A DNA stretch of 64,000 bases from Myxococcales bacterium (GTDB lineage: Bacteria; Myxococcota_A; Polyangia; Palsa-1104; JAEUJZ01), in NCBI GenBank assembly GCA_016794505.1, contig JAEUJZ010000184.1, positions 26,819-90,818 on the forward strand. The letters run 5' to 3'. How positions within the stretch are numbered: the stretch's first letter is position 1; the number at the start of each line of letters is the position of its first letter. This document shows, piece by piece, positions 31,632-40,977 of the stretch. The notes below the pieces were generated by a model. That model did no database searches. It saw only the letters and a list, made by a program, of their open reading frames with translations, and was not told the DNA's origin. Position numbers and translations under genes: made by a program.

Positions 31632-32309
31632 TTACGAGCCCGGCGAGATCTGACGGAACGCGCCCTCTTGTCCGGCGCAGTCGTTGTTCACAAAGACCCA
31701 CTCCACACCCGCACCGCCGGCAAAGGAAAGCGGTCCCAGCGTGCCGTAGCCGCTCCACGGTCCGCCGTGCTCATCGTGTAGCTGGCACTGCCACAAGCCG
31801 ACATCCTGCGTCGTTCCTGGCTGCCAGCGCGGCGGCGGTCCATCGCCCTTGCACGCGTCGCCTGAAAGCAGGCTGGCTCCCGCGGGCAGCACGCCGACCA
31901 CCGTGCGCAGGCAGGTCAGCGTCATCTCAGATGGGAAACCCTCGACGGTCGCCTGAGTCGAAAGCCACAGCTCCACGCCATAGGGATGCGGCCTAAGCGA
32001 GCCTTCATACGACACCACTGGCTTGCCGAAGGACTCTTTGCACGCCGCTGCCGCGCCGCCTTTCAGGCTGGGGCCGGGGCAGCTTCGCACGCGCACCGCG
32101 AGCCGCGGCTTGTTGCCGACGAAGCTCAGCGTATAGCGCTGCTCTTTCGTCTTGCCCGGCAGCATCCCGGTCAGAGTCTGTTGAAACGCAAGCGGCGTAC
32201 TCGACGGCAGCGCTGGAAAGCGCAGGCTCGGTTCGGCCGCGGAGCTTGGCCCGCTGAGCGCAAGTCCCAGCAGCCCTCCCAAGGTCGCGCGCCAGATCGT
32301 GCGGTACAT
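31632..32309 (-). CDS. Small exported protein of unknown function
   Basis: A 225-residue protein with a clear signal peptide (about 1-24, ending SSAA). The mature part has six Cys residues that could form disulfides and many short beta-type stretches. No family is recognised. It is the first gene of a two-gene unit with the LNS2-type lipoprotein and is divergent from dnaE. Confidence 0.78.
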   Translation of the reverse strand: MYRTIWRATLGGLLGLALSGPSSAAEPSLRFPALPSSTPLAFQQTLTGMLPGKTKEQRYTLSFVGNKPRLAVRVRSCPGPSLKGGAAAACKESFGKPVVSYEGSLRPHPYGVELWLSTQATVEGFPSEMTLTCLRTVVGVLPAGASLLSGDACKGDGPPPRWQPGTTQDVGLWQCQLHDEHGGPWSGYGTLGPLSFAGGAGVEWVFVNNDCAGQEGAFRQISPGS

Positions 32310-32355
32310 GCCGTTATTGTGCGGGCAGGACCCGCCGCGGCGTATCCCCTCGTGC

Positions 32356-32383
32356 TTGGGAAGTTCAATTGCCTCGGTATATA
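32356..32383 (+). promoter_or_regulatory. Possible promoter of dnaE
   Basis: TTGGGA and TATATA lie 16 bases apart in an AT-rich patch, about 155 bases before the preferred dnaE start. Just after it, TCGGT and ACCGA (32374-32396) form a small inverted repeat that overlaps the -10 region and could be an operator. Confidence 0.4.
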
Positions 32384-32537
32384 GGTTACTAACCGAATAC
32401 TTTGATGAAATTCATACGCACGTTCCTATTCATAGAACATGGCAAAGCGGACAAGCTGGGTTGACCTGGCCTCTTTGAACTTGCTACACGGTGCCCTGAT
32501 CGCTTCACCGTCCCAGCGATCGCCAACAAAGGACCCC

Positions 32538-35500
32538 ATGGCCAGCACAGTCGAAGGCGCGCAGGTACAGGAATTCACCCATCTCCATCTTCACAGCCAG
32601 TACAGCCTGCTCGACGGTGCCATCCGCCTAAAGGATCTGTTTCCGCGGCTTGCTGATCTGGGCATGGACGCGGCGGCGCTGACCGATCACGGCAACATGT
32701 TCGGCGCCATCGACTTCTATAAAAAGGCCAAGGCCGCCGGCAAGAAAGCCATCTTCGGCATCGAGACCTATGTCTGCGCCGACCGTCACGACCGCCAGAA
32801 CCGCCGCAACTATCACCTGATCCTTTTGGCCAAGGACATCACCGGGTACAAGAACCTGCAGTACCTGTCGTCGATGGCCTTCTTGCAGGGCTTCTATTAC
32901 CACCCGCGCATCGACAAGCAGATTCTCAAGGAGCACAGCGAAGGCGTCATTGGGCTGTCGGCGTGCTTGGGCGGCGAGATCGCGCAGACGCTTTTGACCC
33001 ATGGCTATGAGCAGGCCAAGGACATGGCCAAGGGCTATGCCTCGCTGTTTGCACCGGGGGATTTCTATCTGGAAATCCAGCCCAATGGCTTGGCCGACCA
33101 GGACAAGATCAACGACGAGTGGCGCCGCATGTCGCGCGAGACTGGCATTCCGCTCGTCGCCACGGGTGACTGCCACTACATCCATGAGCGCGACGCCAAG
33201 GCGCAAGAAGTCCTGATGGCGATTCAGCAGGGACGCACGCTGTCTGACGAAAAGCGGCTGCGTCACGAGGTCTCTTCCTACTATCTAAAGAGCGCCGCTG
33301 AGTTCAATTCCCATTTCCACGACATTCCCGAGGCCCTGGAAAACACCGTCCGCATCGCGCGTAGCTGCAACGTCGAGCTGAAGCTCGGCAAGCCCATGCT
33401 GCCGCGCTATCGCGTGCCCGAGGGCTATGACATTCCCAGTTACTTTCGCAAGGTGTCGCAGGATGGTCTTGAGCGCCGCTTCGCCGAGTTCGCTGAGCTG
33501 GGAAAAAAGGTCGATCAAGACCTGTACCGTCAGCGCCTGCAGCGCGAGCTAGACGTCATCGTCCAGATGGACTTTCCCGGCTACTTCTTGATCGTCTGGG
33601 ACTTCATCGACTATGCCAAGCGGACGGGAATTCCCGTCGGACCGGGGCGCGGATCGGGCGCGGGCTCGCTGGTTGCGTATTCCTTGCGCATCACCGATCT
33701 CGATCCCATTCCGTACAACCTCCTTTTTGAGCGCTTCCTGAATCCCGAGCGCATCTCGATGCCCGACTTTGACGTCGACTTCTGCATGAATCGGCGGGAC
33801 GGGGTCATCAAGTACGTCAGCGAAAAGTACGGCAAGGATCAGGTCGGTCAGATCATCACGTTCGGATCACTGTCTGCGAAGTCGGCGATCAAAGACGTCG
33901 GCCGCGTCTTGGGTATGCCGTTTTCCGAGCTAAACGATCTGACCAAGAACCTGCCAGCGCTCGTCGATGGGCACCCGGTGACGATGGACTGGGCGCTGGA
34001 AAACGAGCCGCGCTTCAAGCAGATTGCGGCCGAGAAAAAGGAATTTCAGGAGCTCATCGATATCGCCACCGCGCTCGAAGGCCTGCATCGCAACGCCGGC
34101 ATGCATGCCGCGGGCATCGTCATCGCCGATAGCTCGCTGTGGAATCACGTGCCGTGTTACCGCGGCCAAGATGGCGAGATCGTCACGCAGTTCGCCAAGG
34201 ACGAAGTCGAAGAGGCCGGCCTGGTCAAGTTCGACTTCTTGGGACTCAAGACGCTAACGGTCATCGACATCGCCGTGGCGATGATCAAAAAGGACAAGCC
34301 CGACTTCGATCTGCGGCGCATCCCGCTCGACGACCAGGGCGTGTACCGCATGATCAGCGAAGGCGATACCACGGGTGTGTTTCAGCTTGAATCGAGCGGC
34401 TTCAAAGAGCTGCTAAAGAAGCTCAAGCCCGACTGCTTTGAAGACATCATCGCGGCCGGCGCACTGTATCGGCCCGGCCCCTTGGAAGGCGGCATGGTCG
34501 ATGACTTCATCAACCGCAAGCACGGCCGCACCAAGATCACGTATCACCACCCCGCGATGGAACCCATCCTGCGCGAGACGTATGGCGTCATCGTGTATCA
34601 GGAACAGGTCATGCAGATCGCACGGGCCTTGGCGGGATACTCACTGGGTGGCGCTGACCTTCTGCGCCGCGCCATGGGCAAAAAGAAAAAGGAGGTCATG
34701 GAAAAAGAGAAGGCCAAGTTCCTCGAAGGCGCCAACAAGACCGGGGTCGATCCCAAGATCGCCGACGAGGTCTTTGATCTGATGGCGGCGTTTGCCGGCT
34801 ATGGCTTCAATAAGTCGCACTCGGCGGCATATGGTCTGGTGACGTACCAGACTGCGTACCTCAAGCGGCACTTTCCTGATGAGTTCTGGGCCGCGATCCT
34901 GACCTGCGATAAAGACGACACCGACAAGGTCGCGCGCTATGTCGCGGAAGTACGCAGCGGCGGCGGCGTGGTCTTGCCCCCAGACATCAATCAGTCCGAC
35001 ATCGACTTTACGGTGGTCAAGCTGCAAGAAGCGGCGCCAGCCAGTTCGGAATCTGCTGGCAAAACGGCAGAAAAAGGAAAGACCGCCAAGTCGTCACCCA
35101 AGGCGACAAAGACAGCAAAAGGGAATCGAGCCAGCGACGGAATTATCCGAAAAGGAATCCGATTCGGTCTGTCCGCGATCAAGGGTGTGGGTGAGTCCGC
35201 TGTGCAGGCCATATTAGAGGCTCGCGCAGAAAAAGGAGCCTTCGCTTCCCTGTATGCGCTGTGCGAACAGGTCGATGTCCGCCGCATCAACAAGAAAGTC
35301 TTGGAAGCCCTCATCAAGGGCGGTGCCATGGATGGCATCGTGCCGGTACGCGCCGCGGCGATGGCTGCGCTGGATGTTGCCGTCGAGCGAGCACAGAAGC
35401 TGCAGCGCGAAAAAGAGAGCGGGCAGACCTCGCTCTTTAGCCTGTTTGGCGGCGGTGGTGGCAGCGGTGGCGGCGACAGTGCAGCCGGGCCTCCTCCTGC

Positions 35501-36215
35501 GTATCCGAATGTCTCGGAGTGGACGCCGCGTGAAAAGCTGGCCTTTGAAAAGGAATCGCTGGGCTTTTACATCAGCGGCCACCCCATCGAGCGCTATGCC
35601 CCCGATCTCAACAAGGCGAGGGCGCTGCGCGTCGAGCAGCTCTTGGATTCCGGCCAGGGTCTAAGCCCGCGCGAACGGCCCGAGATCGTCGTCGGGGGCG
35701 TCGTTTCAGACTTTCGCGAACGACCGCTGAAAAGTGGCAACGGCCGCATGGCCATCTTCCGCTTGGAAGACCAGTCGGGCAGCATCGAAGTGGTCTGCTT
35801 CAGCAAGGCCTACGGCGACTATGAAGAAGCGCTCAAGAGCGGCGAGCCGCTTCTGGTGACGGCGACGCTGGTCAGCGAGAGTGATCGCGGGGATGGAGGA
35901 GATGGGGGCGAGCAGGCCGAGCAGCGCAAGCTACACATGCGGGCCGCGCAGCCTTTGTCCCAACTGCGCCGAGAAAAGACGCAGCGCATCGTCATCGATC
36001 TGCCTGCCGACAGCCTGACCAAGCCGCAAGTCGAAGGCCTGCAGCGCGTGTTCAAGCAGCACCATGGCCACGTGCCCGTGTCGCTGCGCATCGTGCAACC
36101 CAGTCGCTGGCGCGTCGAGGCTCGCTTGCCGCAACACCTGGCCATCTTGCCCAGCGACGAGTGCTTGCAGGCCATCGAGACCCTGTGCGGGCGCAGCGCC
36201 ATTCAGCTTCGCTAG
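32538..36215 (+). CDS. dnaE: DNA polymerase III alpha subunit
   Basis: The 1225-residue replicative polymerase catalytic subunit. The order is canonical: PHP domain (THLHLHSQYSLLDGA at the start), polymerase core with catalytic Asp412/Asp414 (PDFDVDFC), fingers, tandem helix-hairpin-helix region, OB fold, and a C-terminal tau-binding part. Between about residues 830 and 870 a Lys/Ala/Ser-rich insertion (base 35030-35145) breaks the region before the helix-hairpin-helix. A Gly-rich linker also occurs near residue 975. Both look like disordered spacers. The ATG at 32538 is preferred, since the PHP domain starts soon after; an upstream ATG at 32439 would add 33 residues with no conserved sequence. 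Confidence 0.95.
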   Translation: MASTVEGAQVQEFTHLHLHSQYSLLDGAIRLKDLFPRLADLGMDAAALTDHGNMFGAIDFYKKAKAAGKKAIFGIETYVCADRHDRQNRRNYHLILLAKDITGYKNLQYLSSMAFLQGFYYHPRIDKQILKEHSEGVIGLSACLGGEIAQTLLTHGYEQAKDMAKGYASLFAPGDFYLEIQPNGLADQDKINDEWRRMSRETGIPLVATGDCHYIHERDAKAQEVLMAIQQGRTLSDEKRLRHEVSSYYLKSAAEFNSHFHDIPEALENTVRIARSCNVELKLGKPMLPRYRVPEGYDIPSYFRKVSQDGLERRFAEFAELGKKVDQDLYRQRLQRELDVIVQMDFPGYFLIVWDFIDYAKRTGIPVGPGRGSGAGSLVAYSLRITDLDPIPYNLLFERFLNPERISMPDFDVDFCMNRRDGVIKYVSEKYGKDQVGQIITFGSLSAKSAIKDVGRVLGMPFSELNDLTKNLPALVDGHPVTMDWALENEPRFKQIAAEKKEFQELIDIATALEGLHRNAGMHAAGIVIADSSLWNHVPCYRGQDGEIVTQFAKDEVEEAGLVKFDFLGLKTLTVIDIAVAMIKKDKPDFDLRRIPLDDQGVYRMISEGDTTGVFQLESSGFKELLKKLKPDCFEDIIAAGALYRPGPLEGGMVDDFINRKHGRTKITYHHPAMEPILRETYGVIVYQEQVMQIARALAGYSLGGADLLRRAMGKKKKEVMEKEKAKFLEGANKTGVDPKIADEVFDLMAAFAGYGFNKSHSAAYGLVTYQTAYLKRHFPDEFWAAILTCDKDDTDKVARYVAEVRSGGGVVLPPDINQSDIDFTVVKLQEAAPASSESAGKTAEKGKTAKSSPKATKTAKGNRASDGIIRKGIRFGLSAIKGVGESAVQAILEARAEKGAFASLYALCEQVDVRRINKKVLEALIKGGAMDGIVPVRAAAMAALDVAVERAQKLQREKESGQTSLFSLFGGGGGSGGGDSAAGPPPAYPNVSEWTPREKLAFEKESLGFYISGHPIERYAPDLNKARALRVEQLLDSGQGLSPRERPEIVVGGVVSDFRERPLKSGNGRMAIFRLEDQSGSIEVVCFSKAYGDYEEALKSGEPLLVTATLVSESDRGDGGDGGEQAEQRKLHMRAAQPLSQLRREKTQRIVIDLPADSLTKPQVEGLQRVFKQHHGHVPVSLRIVQPSRWRVEARLPQHLAILPSDECLQAIETLCGRSAIQLR

Positions 36216-36233
36216 GAGGCGCGTAGCTGCGCG

Positions 36234-37352
36234 CTATCGCGGATCGCAGACCAAGTAGGCTGCTCCGCGCAGACCAGCGAGTGGGTCGAGAAGCACATAG
36301 ATGGGCATGCGCTGGCAGAGCGCGGCGAAGCGCCCCTTGCGCAGGAAATGGGTACGGAACAGCCCATCCTGCAGCGTCGGCAAGATCTTGCGCGCCACAC
36401 CGCCGCCGATCACCACGCCTCCCGTCGCCATGCTCTTGAGCGCAAGGTTGCTGGCTTCGGCTCCGTACAGCATCACGAAGCGCTGCAGCGCCAGTTGACA
36501 CAGGGCATCTCGACCCGAGAGCCCATGGCCCGAGATCACGGCTGGCGCCGCAGCACCGGCTTGCTCTAGCTCGTGGGCAACCTGCGGCGAGACGCGCTGT
36601 GGTTCGCGGGCCGCGAAGAACTCGTACAGCATGTGCAGGCCTGCGCCACAGATCACGCGCTCGACGCTGACATGCTCGGGATAGCGCGCCGACAGAAACC
36701 GCAAGAGATCCTGTTCTACCTCATCGCGCGGGGCGAAGTCCGTGTGACCTCCCTCGGTGGCGACGATCACGGGGGCTGGTCCAAGCGAAACCCCTGCCGC
36801 ACGCAGCGCTCGCTCGCGCACGACGATGGCTTGGCCCATGCCTGTGCCCGCCCCCAGCACACACAAGTTACCCTGCGGGTCCAGCCGCGCTTGCACGGGG
36901 TCGGCGATCAGTGCGACCTGCTGGGCCAGCGCATCGGGCAAGCGCAGCGGGCCGTCGCGATGGGCCTGTGACTCGACGTGCTGGACGACGCGCGCGGCAT
37001 AAAGCGACAGGGCATAGAAGTCATTGGCCAGTCGCACCGTTTGCAGCTGGAAGCGCTGCTGCAAGCTCTGCGCATCGATCTGATATCCCAGGTTGGTGAT
37101 GGTGGCCCGCTGGGTGAAGCCAGCTCCGTCGGTCCGTGCGACTTCGTGGATGGGCCCAGCCACACCCAGGCCCGCCGCCTGCGGACTCGGATGGCTTCGG
37201 ACGTCGGAATCGGCCAGAAAACTGGCCACCATGTCTTCCAGGCTGTCGTGCGCGCGACTGTCAAACTCGCGCGTACACAGTGGCTCGCCAGCGCGGTCGC
37301 AGAGCGCGAGCAGCGTCTTGGTCCCTCCGAGATCTCCAGCCAGAAACGTCAT
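36234..37352 (-). CDS. glk: Glucokinase
   Basis: A 372-residue hexokinase-fold enzyme of the Glk family (not ROK), which phosphorylates glucose with ATP. Motifs: GDLGGTKTLLAL (phosphate 1), LANDFYA (substrate Asp), LGAGTGMGQA (phosphate 2), ATEGGHTDFAP, and GGVVIGGGVARK (adenosine). It is about 50 residues longer than E. coli Glk. It converges on dnaE with an 18-base gap. There is no sugar operon around it. Confidence 0.93.
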   Translation of the reverse strand: MTFLAGDLGGTKTLLALCDRAGEPLCTREFDSRAHDSLEDMVASFLADSDVRSHPSPQAAGLGVAGPIHEVARTDGAGFTQRATITNLGYQIDAQSLQQRFQLQTVRLANDFYALSLYAARVVQHVESQAHRDGPLRLPDALAQQVALIADPVQARLDPQGNLCVLGAGTGMGQAIVVRERALRAAGVSLGPAPVIVATEGGHTDFAPRDEVEQDLLRFLSARYPEHVSVERVICGAGLHMLYEFFAAREPQRVSPQVAHELEQAGAAAPAVISGHGLSGRDALCQLALQRFVMLYGAEASNLALKSMATGGVVIGGGVARKILPTLQDGLFRTHFLRKGRFAALCQRMPIYVLLDPLAGLRGAAYLVCDPR

Positions 37353-37664
37353 GGCGAGAGCTTATCAAAAGCCGGATGCCAGCCCCGGCTCATCCTGGCC
37401 TTCCCCCGGTACGTAGTGCGGGCGCTGCCTGTCGCGCGGAGGGGGCTGTGTGACATCGCTGTCCATGGTCCTGCTTGGAAGCGTCGCCGTCAGCGTAGTA
37501 TGCTCACTTTGCGACCGTCAGCAGCCTACCTCGCCGCCGCCTCTCCATAGACCTGCGGCGGTTCCGCGCGGGGCGCTTGCCCAGACCTTGTTGCCGCCGG
37601 AACGCGAGGTGCTGGAACCGCTGGCTGATGCGCATCGTCCAACCGTCGATCGAGATAGGAGCCC
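37353..37664. other. Intergenic region upstream of the Ser/Thr kinase
   Basis: This 312-base gap between divergent glk and the kinase gene holds no convincing ORF. A perfect 7-bp stem (CCGCCGC / GCGGCGG, 37534-37561) lies about 100 bases before the kinase start. It could be part of a structured 5' leader. A weak promoter-like pair (TTGGAA at 37475, TAGTAT at 37496) has a short 15-base spacer. Confidence 0.35.
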
Positions 37665-39233
37665 ATGCCCGCTGAGCCCACACCCGCCAAGCCAGATCCG
37701 CTGATTGGGCGCAAGGTTGGTGGCTACGCCATCACGCGCAAGATCGGCCAAGGCGGCATGGGCGTCGTATACGAGGCCAAGCACGAGCGCATGTCCCAGC
37801 AGCGCGCGGCCATCAAGGTGCTGCACAAAGAGCTGTCTTCCGACGAAAAAGTGCTGCAGCGCTTCTTCATGGAAGCCAAAGCGATCAGCATGGCGCAGCA
37901 CTCCAGCATCGTGAAGATCTTTGACTTCGGCCAGATCGACGACGGCACCGCCTATATCATGATGGAGTTTCTCGAAGGTGAACCGCTGCAGAGCCGCATG
38001 GAACGAGCGCAGCAGCGCAGCGAGTCGCTGCCACTTTCGCAAGTCATCGAGCTGGGCCGACAGAGCGCCACGGCCCTCTCAGTCATCCATGAAAAGAACA
38101 TTGTTCACCGCGACCTGAAACCGGAAAACATCTTTGTCGTGCCGGATCCGGTGGCGCCGCTCGGCGAGCGGGTGAAGCTTCTAGACTTTGGCATTGCCAA
38201 ATTTCTCGACGGACCGGTGCGCAAGACCACCGTCGGCATGATCCTCGGCACGCCGCTTTACATGTCCCCCGAGCAGTGCGAAGGCAGCGAGGACCTAGAC
38301 GCCAAGGTCGATGTCTATGCGCTGGGCGTGATGTTGTACGAGATGATCGCCGGGCACTTGCCGTTTTCCGCTGACACCGCGGCGGCTCTGATGCGACAGC
38401 ACATGTTCAAAGAGCCACCCCAGCTTGCGGAACAAGTGGCTGGGCTGCCCACGTCGCTTACGTCGCTCATCCACTTGATGCTGGCTAAGAAGCCCAGCGA
38501 TCGTCCCCGCATGGTCGAGGTCGCGGACCGTCTGGAACAGATCCTCGCCGAGTGTCCTGAGCTGCAGGGGGGCGTTCACGCGCTGTCCGGGGTCAACATC
38601 ACCGGTCGACGGCGCGCCCTGAGCCAAAGCGGGCAGGGACCGCTTGATCCCTTTGCCAAGACGATGGGCAGCAGTGGCGAGCTGGATCCCTTCGCATCGA
38701 CGCTCTCGGAGCCGCGCCTGCTGGGCAAGAGTCGCAGCGACAGCGGCGTCGGCGCGGTTCCTGCCGCAGCGAGCCAGGGTTCACTCGATCAAGCCAAGCC
38801 TGCCGCGACACCGCGCCCCGTCTCGCTGACCTTGGGACAGGGCCGTGGACGTGCGGCGCTATACCTTTCGCTCGTCGGTGTGGCCGTGCTGTGTGTGGGC
38901 ATCGTCCTGTTGCTACGCCCGGCGCACCGCACGACGGCGGGCCCCAAGGTGCTGTCCGCGGTGCCGCCCGTGGCCACAGGCCAGCCCAGGGTCCCTTCGG
39001 CATCCGGCGCACACCCGACCGGGACCGCTTCGTCAGCAAAAGAGCCAGGCACGATCGTCGCGAGCGACGTCGCTGCTGCGAGTCAGACAAGCGAACCAGA
39101 CCCCAAAGCGAGCCGAGTAAAGAAGCGGAAGGGCGGCTCAAAGAAAGCGCTCTCCGACGGGGAAGACAAGAAGCCAAAGACGCGTGCCACTTCGTCTGAA
39201 AAGCCCAGCGGCGAACAAGAGGTGTGGCGCTGA
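37665..39233 (+). CDS. Eukaryote-like Ser/Thr protein kinase, single membrane span
   Basis: A 522-residue Hanks-type kinase. The glycine loop (GQGGMG) is near residue 29. The ATP Lys is K51 (AAIKVL), the catalytic loop is HRDLKPEN with Asp150, and the metal Asp is Asp174 (DFG). All key residues are intact, so it should be active. A linker of about 110 residues is followed by one membrane helix (about 400-425) and a Ser/Lys-rich outer tail without PASTA repeats. The TPR protein starts 55 bases downstream, suggesting one signalling unit. GGAG lies close before the ATG. Confidence 0.94.
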   Translation: MPAEPTPAKPDPLIGRKVGGYAITRKIGQGGMGVVYEAKHERMSQQRAAIKVLHKELSSDEKVLQRFFMEAKAISMAQHSSIVKIFDFGQIDDGTAYIMMEFLEGEPLQSRMERAQQRSESLPLSQVIELGRQSATALSVIHEKNIVHRDLKPENIFVVPDPVAPLGERVKLLDFGIAKFLDGPVRKTTVGMILGTPLYMSPEQCEGSEDLDAKVDVYALGVMLYEMIAGHLPFSADTAAALMRQHMFKEPPQLAEQVAGLPTSLTSLIHLMLAKKPSDRPRMVEVADRLEQILAECPELQGGVHALSGVNITGRRRALSQSGQGPLDPFAKTMGSSGELDPFASTLSEPRLLGKSRSDSGVGAVPAAASQGSLDQAKPAATPRPVSLTLGQGRGRAALYLSLVGVAVLCVGIVLLLRPAHRTTAGPKVLSAVPPVATGQPRVPSASGAHPTGTASSAKEPGTIVASDVAAASQTSEPDPKASRVKKRKGGSKKALSDGEDKKPKTRATSSEKPSGEQEVWR

Positions 39234-39288
39234 GCGCCGTGCTTAACCCCGCCCTCGCCGCGCTTGACCCTAGCCCACGAGCCCGAAC

Positions 39289-39987
39289 ATGGCCCTCTCT
39301 GTTCGCATCAGTGTATCGCTCGCTTGCATGGTTGCGGCCATGGTCGTTTGCTCGGCCGCTCCGGCGCTGGCCGGCACAGAGGGCAGTGAGCCGCCTCCTG
39401 CGCCCCTGATCCCCGCGCCGAGCGCGTCGTCGGATGCTGGCGCGCCGCGCTTGGTCAACGCCAACGACGAAGTGGCCAAGGCGCGTCAGCTTTTCCAGGC
39501 ACGCAAGTTCGCCGAGGCGGCACAGGCCCTGCAACGCGCGTATGCCTTCGAGCCGAATCCCCTGTTTCTTTTCAATGCCGGTCAGGCCTATCGCAAAGCG
39601 GAGCAGCGCAAAGAAGCGCTGGAAATGTATCAGCGTTATCTGGAAGTCGACGAAAAGGGACCTTTAGCGGCAGAAGCGCGGGGATATGTCACAGATCTGC
39701 AAGCAATTCTGAAAGCACAAGAGCGACTGCAAGAAACCCAAGTCGAGCTAGTTAGCAAAGAAAGCACGGCTAAGAAAACCCAAGAAGCTTTGGAAGCTGA
39801 GCAGCAGCGGTCAAAATTCATCGAAGCCGCGCTGAAAAAAGAAAAAGAGAAACCGTTTTACAAAAAAACTTGGTTCATTGTTGGGGTATCAGCGATTGGT
39901 GCTAGCTTATTGATTGGGGTGGGTGTGTTAGGTATTATGGAGTCTCTGCGAGAGACGAATACCGGAACAATTAAACCAACATTTTAA
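39289..39987 (+). CDS. Exported TPR protein with C-terminal membrane anchor
   Basis: A 232-residue protein with a signal peptide (about 1-28, ending ALAG). Tetratricopeptide repeats (about 65-130, FNAGQAYRKAEQRKEALEMY type) are followed by a coiled coil (about 140-185) and a membrane helix (about 200-222). This architecture is common beside myxobacterial Ser/Thr kinases and suggests a periplasmic adaptor. GC content falls in its second half and stays low in the next gene. It is probably co-transcribed with the kinase. Confidence 0.85.
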   Translation: MALSVRISVSLACMVAAMVVCSAAPALAGTEGSEPPPAPLIPAPSASSDAGAPRLVNANDEVAKARQLFQARKFAEAAQALQRAYAFEPNPLFLFNAGQAYRKAEQRKEALEMYQRYLEVDEKGPLAAEARGYVTDLQAILKAQERLQETQVELVSKESTAKKTQEALEAEQQRSKFIEAALKKEKEKPFYKKTWFIVGVSAIGASLLIGVGVLGIMESLRETNTGTIKPTF

Positions 39988-39998
39988 GGTGCAGAGCC

Positions 39999-40952
39999 AT
40001 GGGAAACATGCATGTTGGATGTTCTCGTAGGATGGTCAGAGACTTGATTTGCAAGGCTGGGCTGGTCACAATTTCTGTATTTTCCCAAGGCTGCGAGAGA
40101 TATCCACATAGTAAAATTGATATCACGAAAATATCGCCGACGGTTGAATATGTTGCTGTGAAGCTTTGGAGATTGGGAGAAGATGTCTCCTGCGCAAAAG
40201 GATGTGTGGAAGATAGCAATTTGTCGGCTTTCAAGATCAATGTCTCACCGCCGCCGTCAAACTATCGCGTTGGGCTTCATTTTGGTGAAACGGGAAAGAT
40301 ATATCGCGCAAATATCACAACATTTTCACCTGGTACGGGGATAAATGTAGGAAAATACTGTATCACGGACCGCGCCGATTCGCTCTTGCTTGGTCCGTTT
40401 CGGCCAAATGAATACTTCGGCGAAGTCAGTGTTGCGCTTCGTCCGGCATTGTCAAGTCCAGAACAAGCTGTTCCTAGCATTTCATGTGTTGATAAATCAC
40501 TGTTGCAAGATAATGCGCAAAATCAACCACCTTTGATCTCGGTGGCTAATAACATTTCAGAGCTAAAAATATTGGAAAGTAGCGCTACGCGAACCATGGC
40601 ACCCCCGGCCAGTGCATTGTCAATAACCGGCTGGTTCCTGCGCCCCGAGAGCCATGTTTATATTCATTATGTAACCAAGACGAATATGGATGGGGTTACG
40701 ACAGCGGAAGGGGATCTGTCGACCGATCCAAATCTGCCCAATAGCGAAACGCTGATGGTGCAGAGCCGAGCCGCAGATCAAATCACGGTAGGCCTGTCGC
40801 CGAGCCAGAATGGCAAGCTGCGCGGCTTGCTTTGCCCGCCGGTTGGGCCTTGCACGATGGCGGGGAGCGGCGTCTTGGGCGGAGCGCGAACGACGGTCCG
40901 CGTGCGCGTGACCGGGGGCGGCGGCGAGACGGTGTTTGAGACCACCCCGTAG
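39999..40952 (+). CDS. AT-richer lipoprotein of unknown function
   Basis: A 317-residue protein with a basic N-terminus, hydrophobic stretch and lipobox-like SQGC near residue 32. The mature part looks beta-rich with scattered Cys, and no domain is recognised. Base composition is lower in GC than its neighbours over 39.7-40.8 kb and returns to normal near the 3' end. It starts 11 bases after the TPR gene and likely belongs to the same kinase unit. Confidence 0.78.
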   Translation: MGNMHVGCSRRMVRDLICKAGLVTISVFSQGCERYPHSKIDITKISPTVEYVAVKLWRLGEDVSCAKGCVEDSNLSAFKINVSPPPSNYRVGLHFGETGKIYRANITTFSPGTGINVGKYCITDRADSLLLGPFRPNEYFGEVSVALRPALSSPEQAVPSISCVDKSLLQDNAQNQPPLISVANNISELKILESSATRTMAPPASALSITGWFLRPESHVYIHYVTKTNMDGVTTAEGDLSTDPNLPNSETLMVQSRAADQITVGLSPSQNGKLRGLLCPPVGPCTMAGSGVLGGARTTVRVRVTGGGGETVFETTP

Positions 40953-40977
40953 CGGAAACCGGGGGGAAGGCTGCGCT

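Noticed and set aside
37450..37704. Possible small lipoprotein frame upstream of the Ser/Thr kinase
   Set aside because: A hydrophobic stretch with a Cys is present, but the frame runs into the kinase start and the rest is low-complexity Pro/Arg.
38599..39534. Minus-strand open frame of 311 codons
   Set aside because: Antisense to the Ser/Thr kinase tail and TPR gene; low-complexity Arg/Ser translation.
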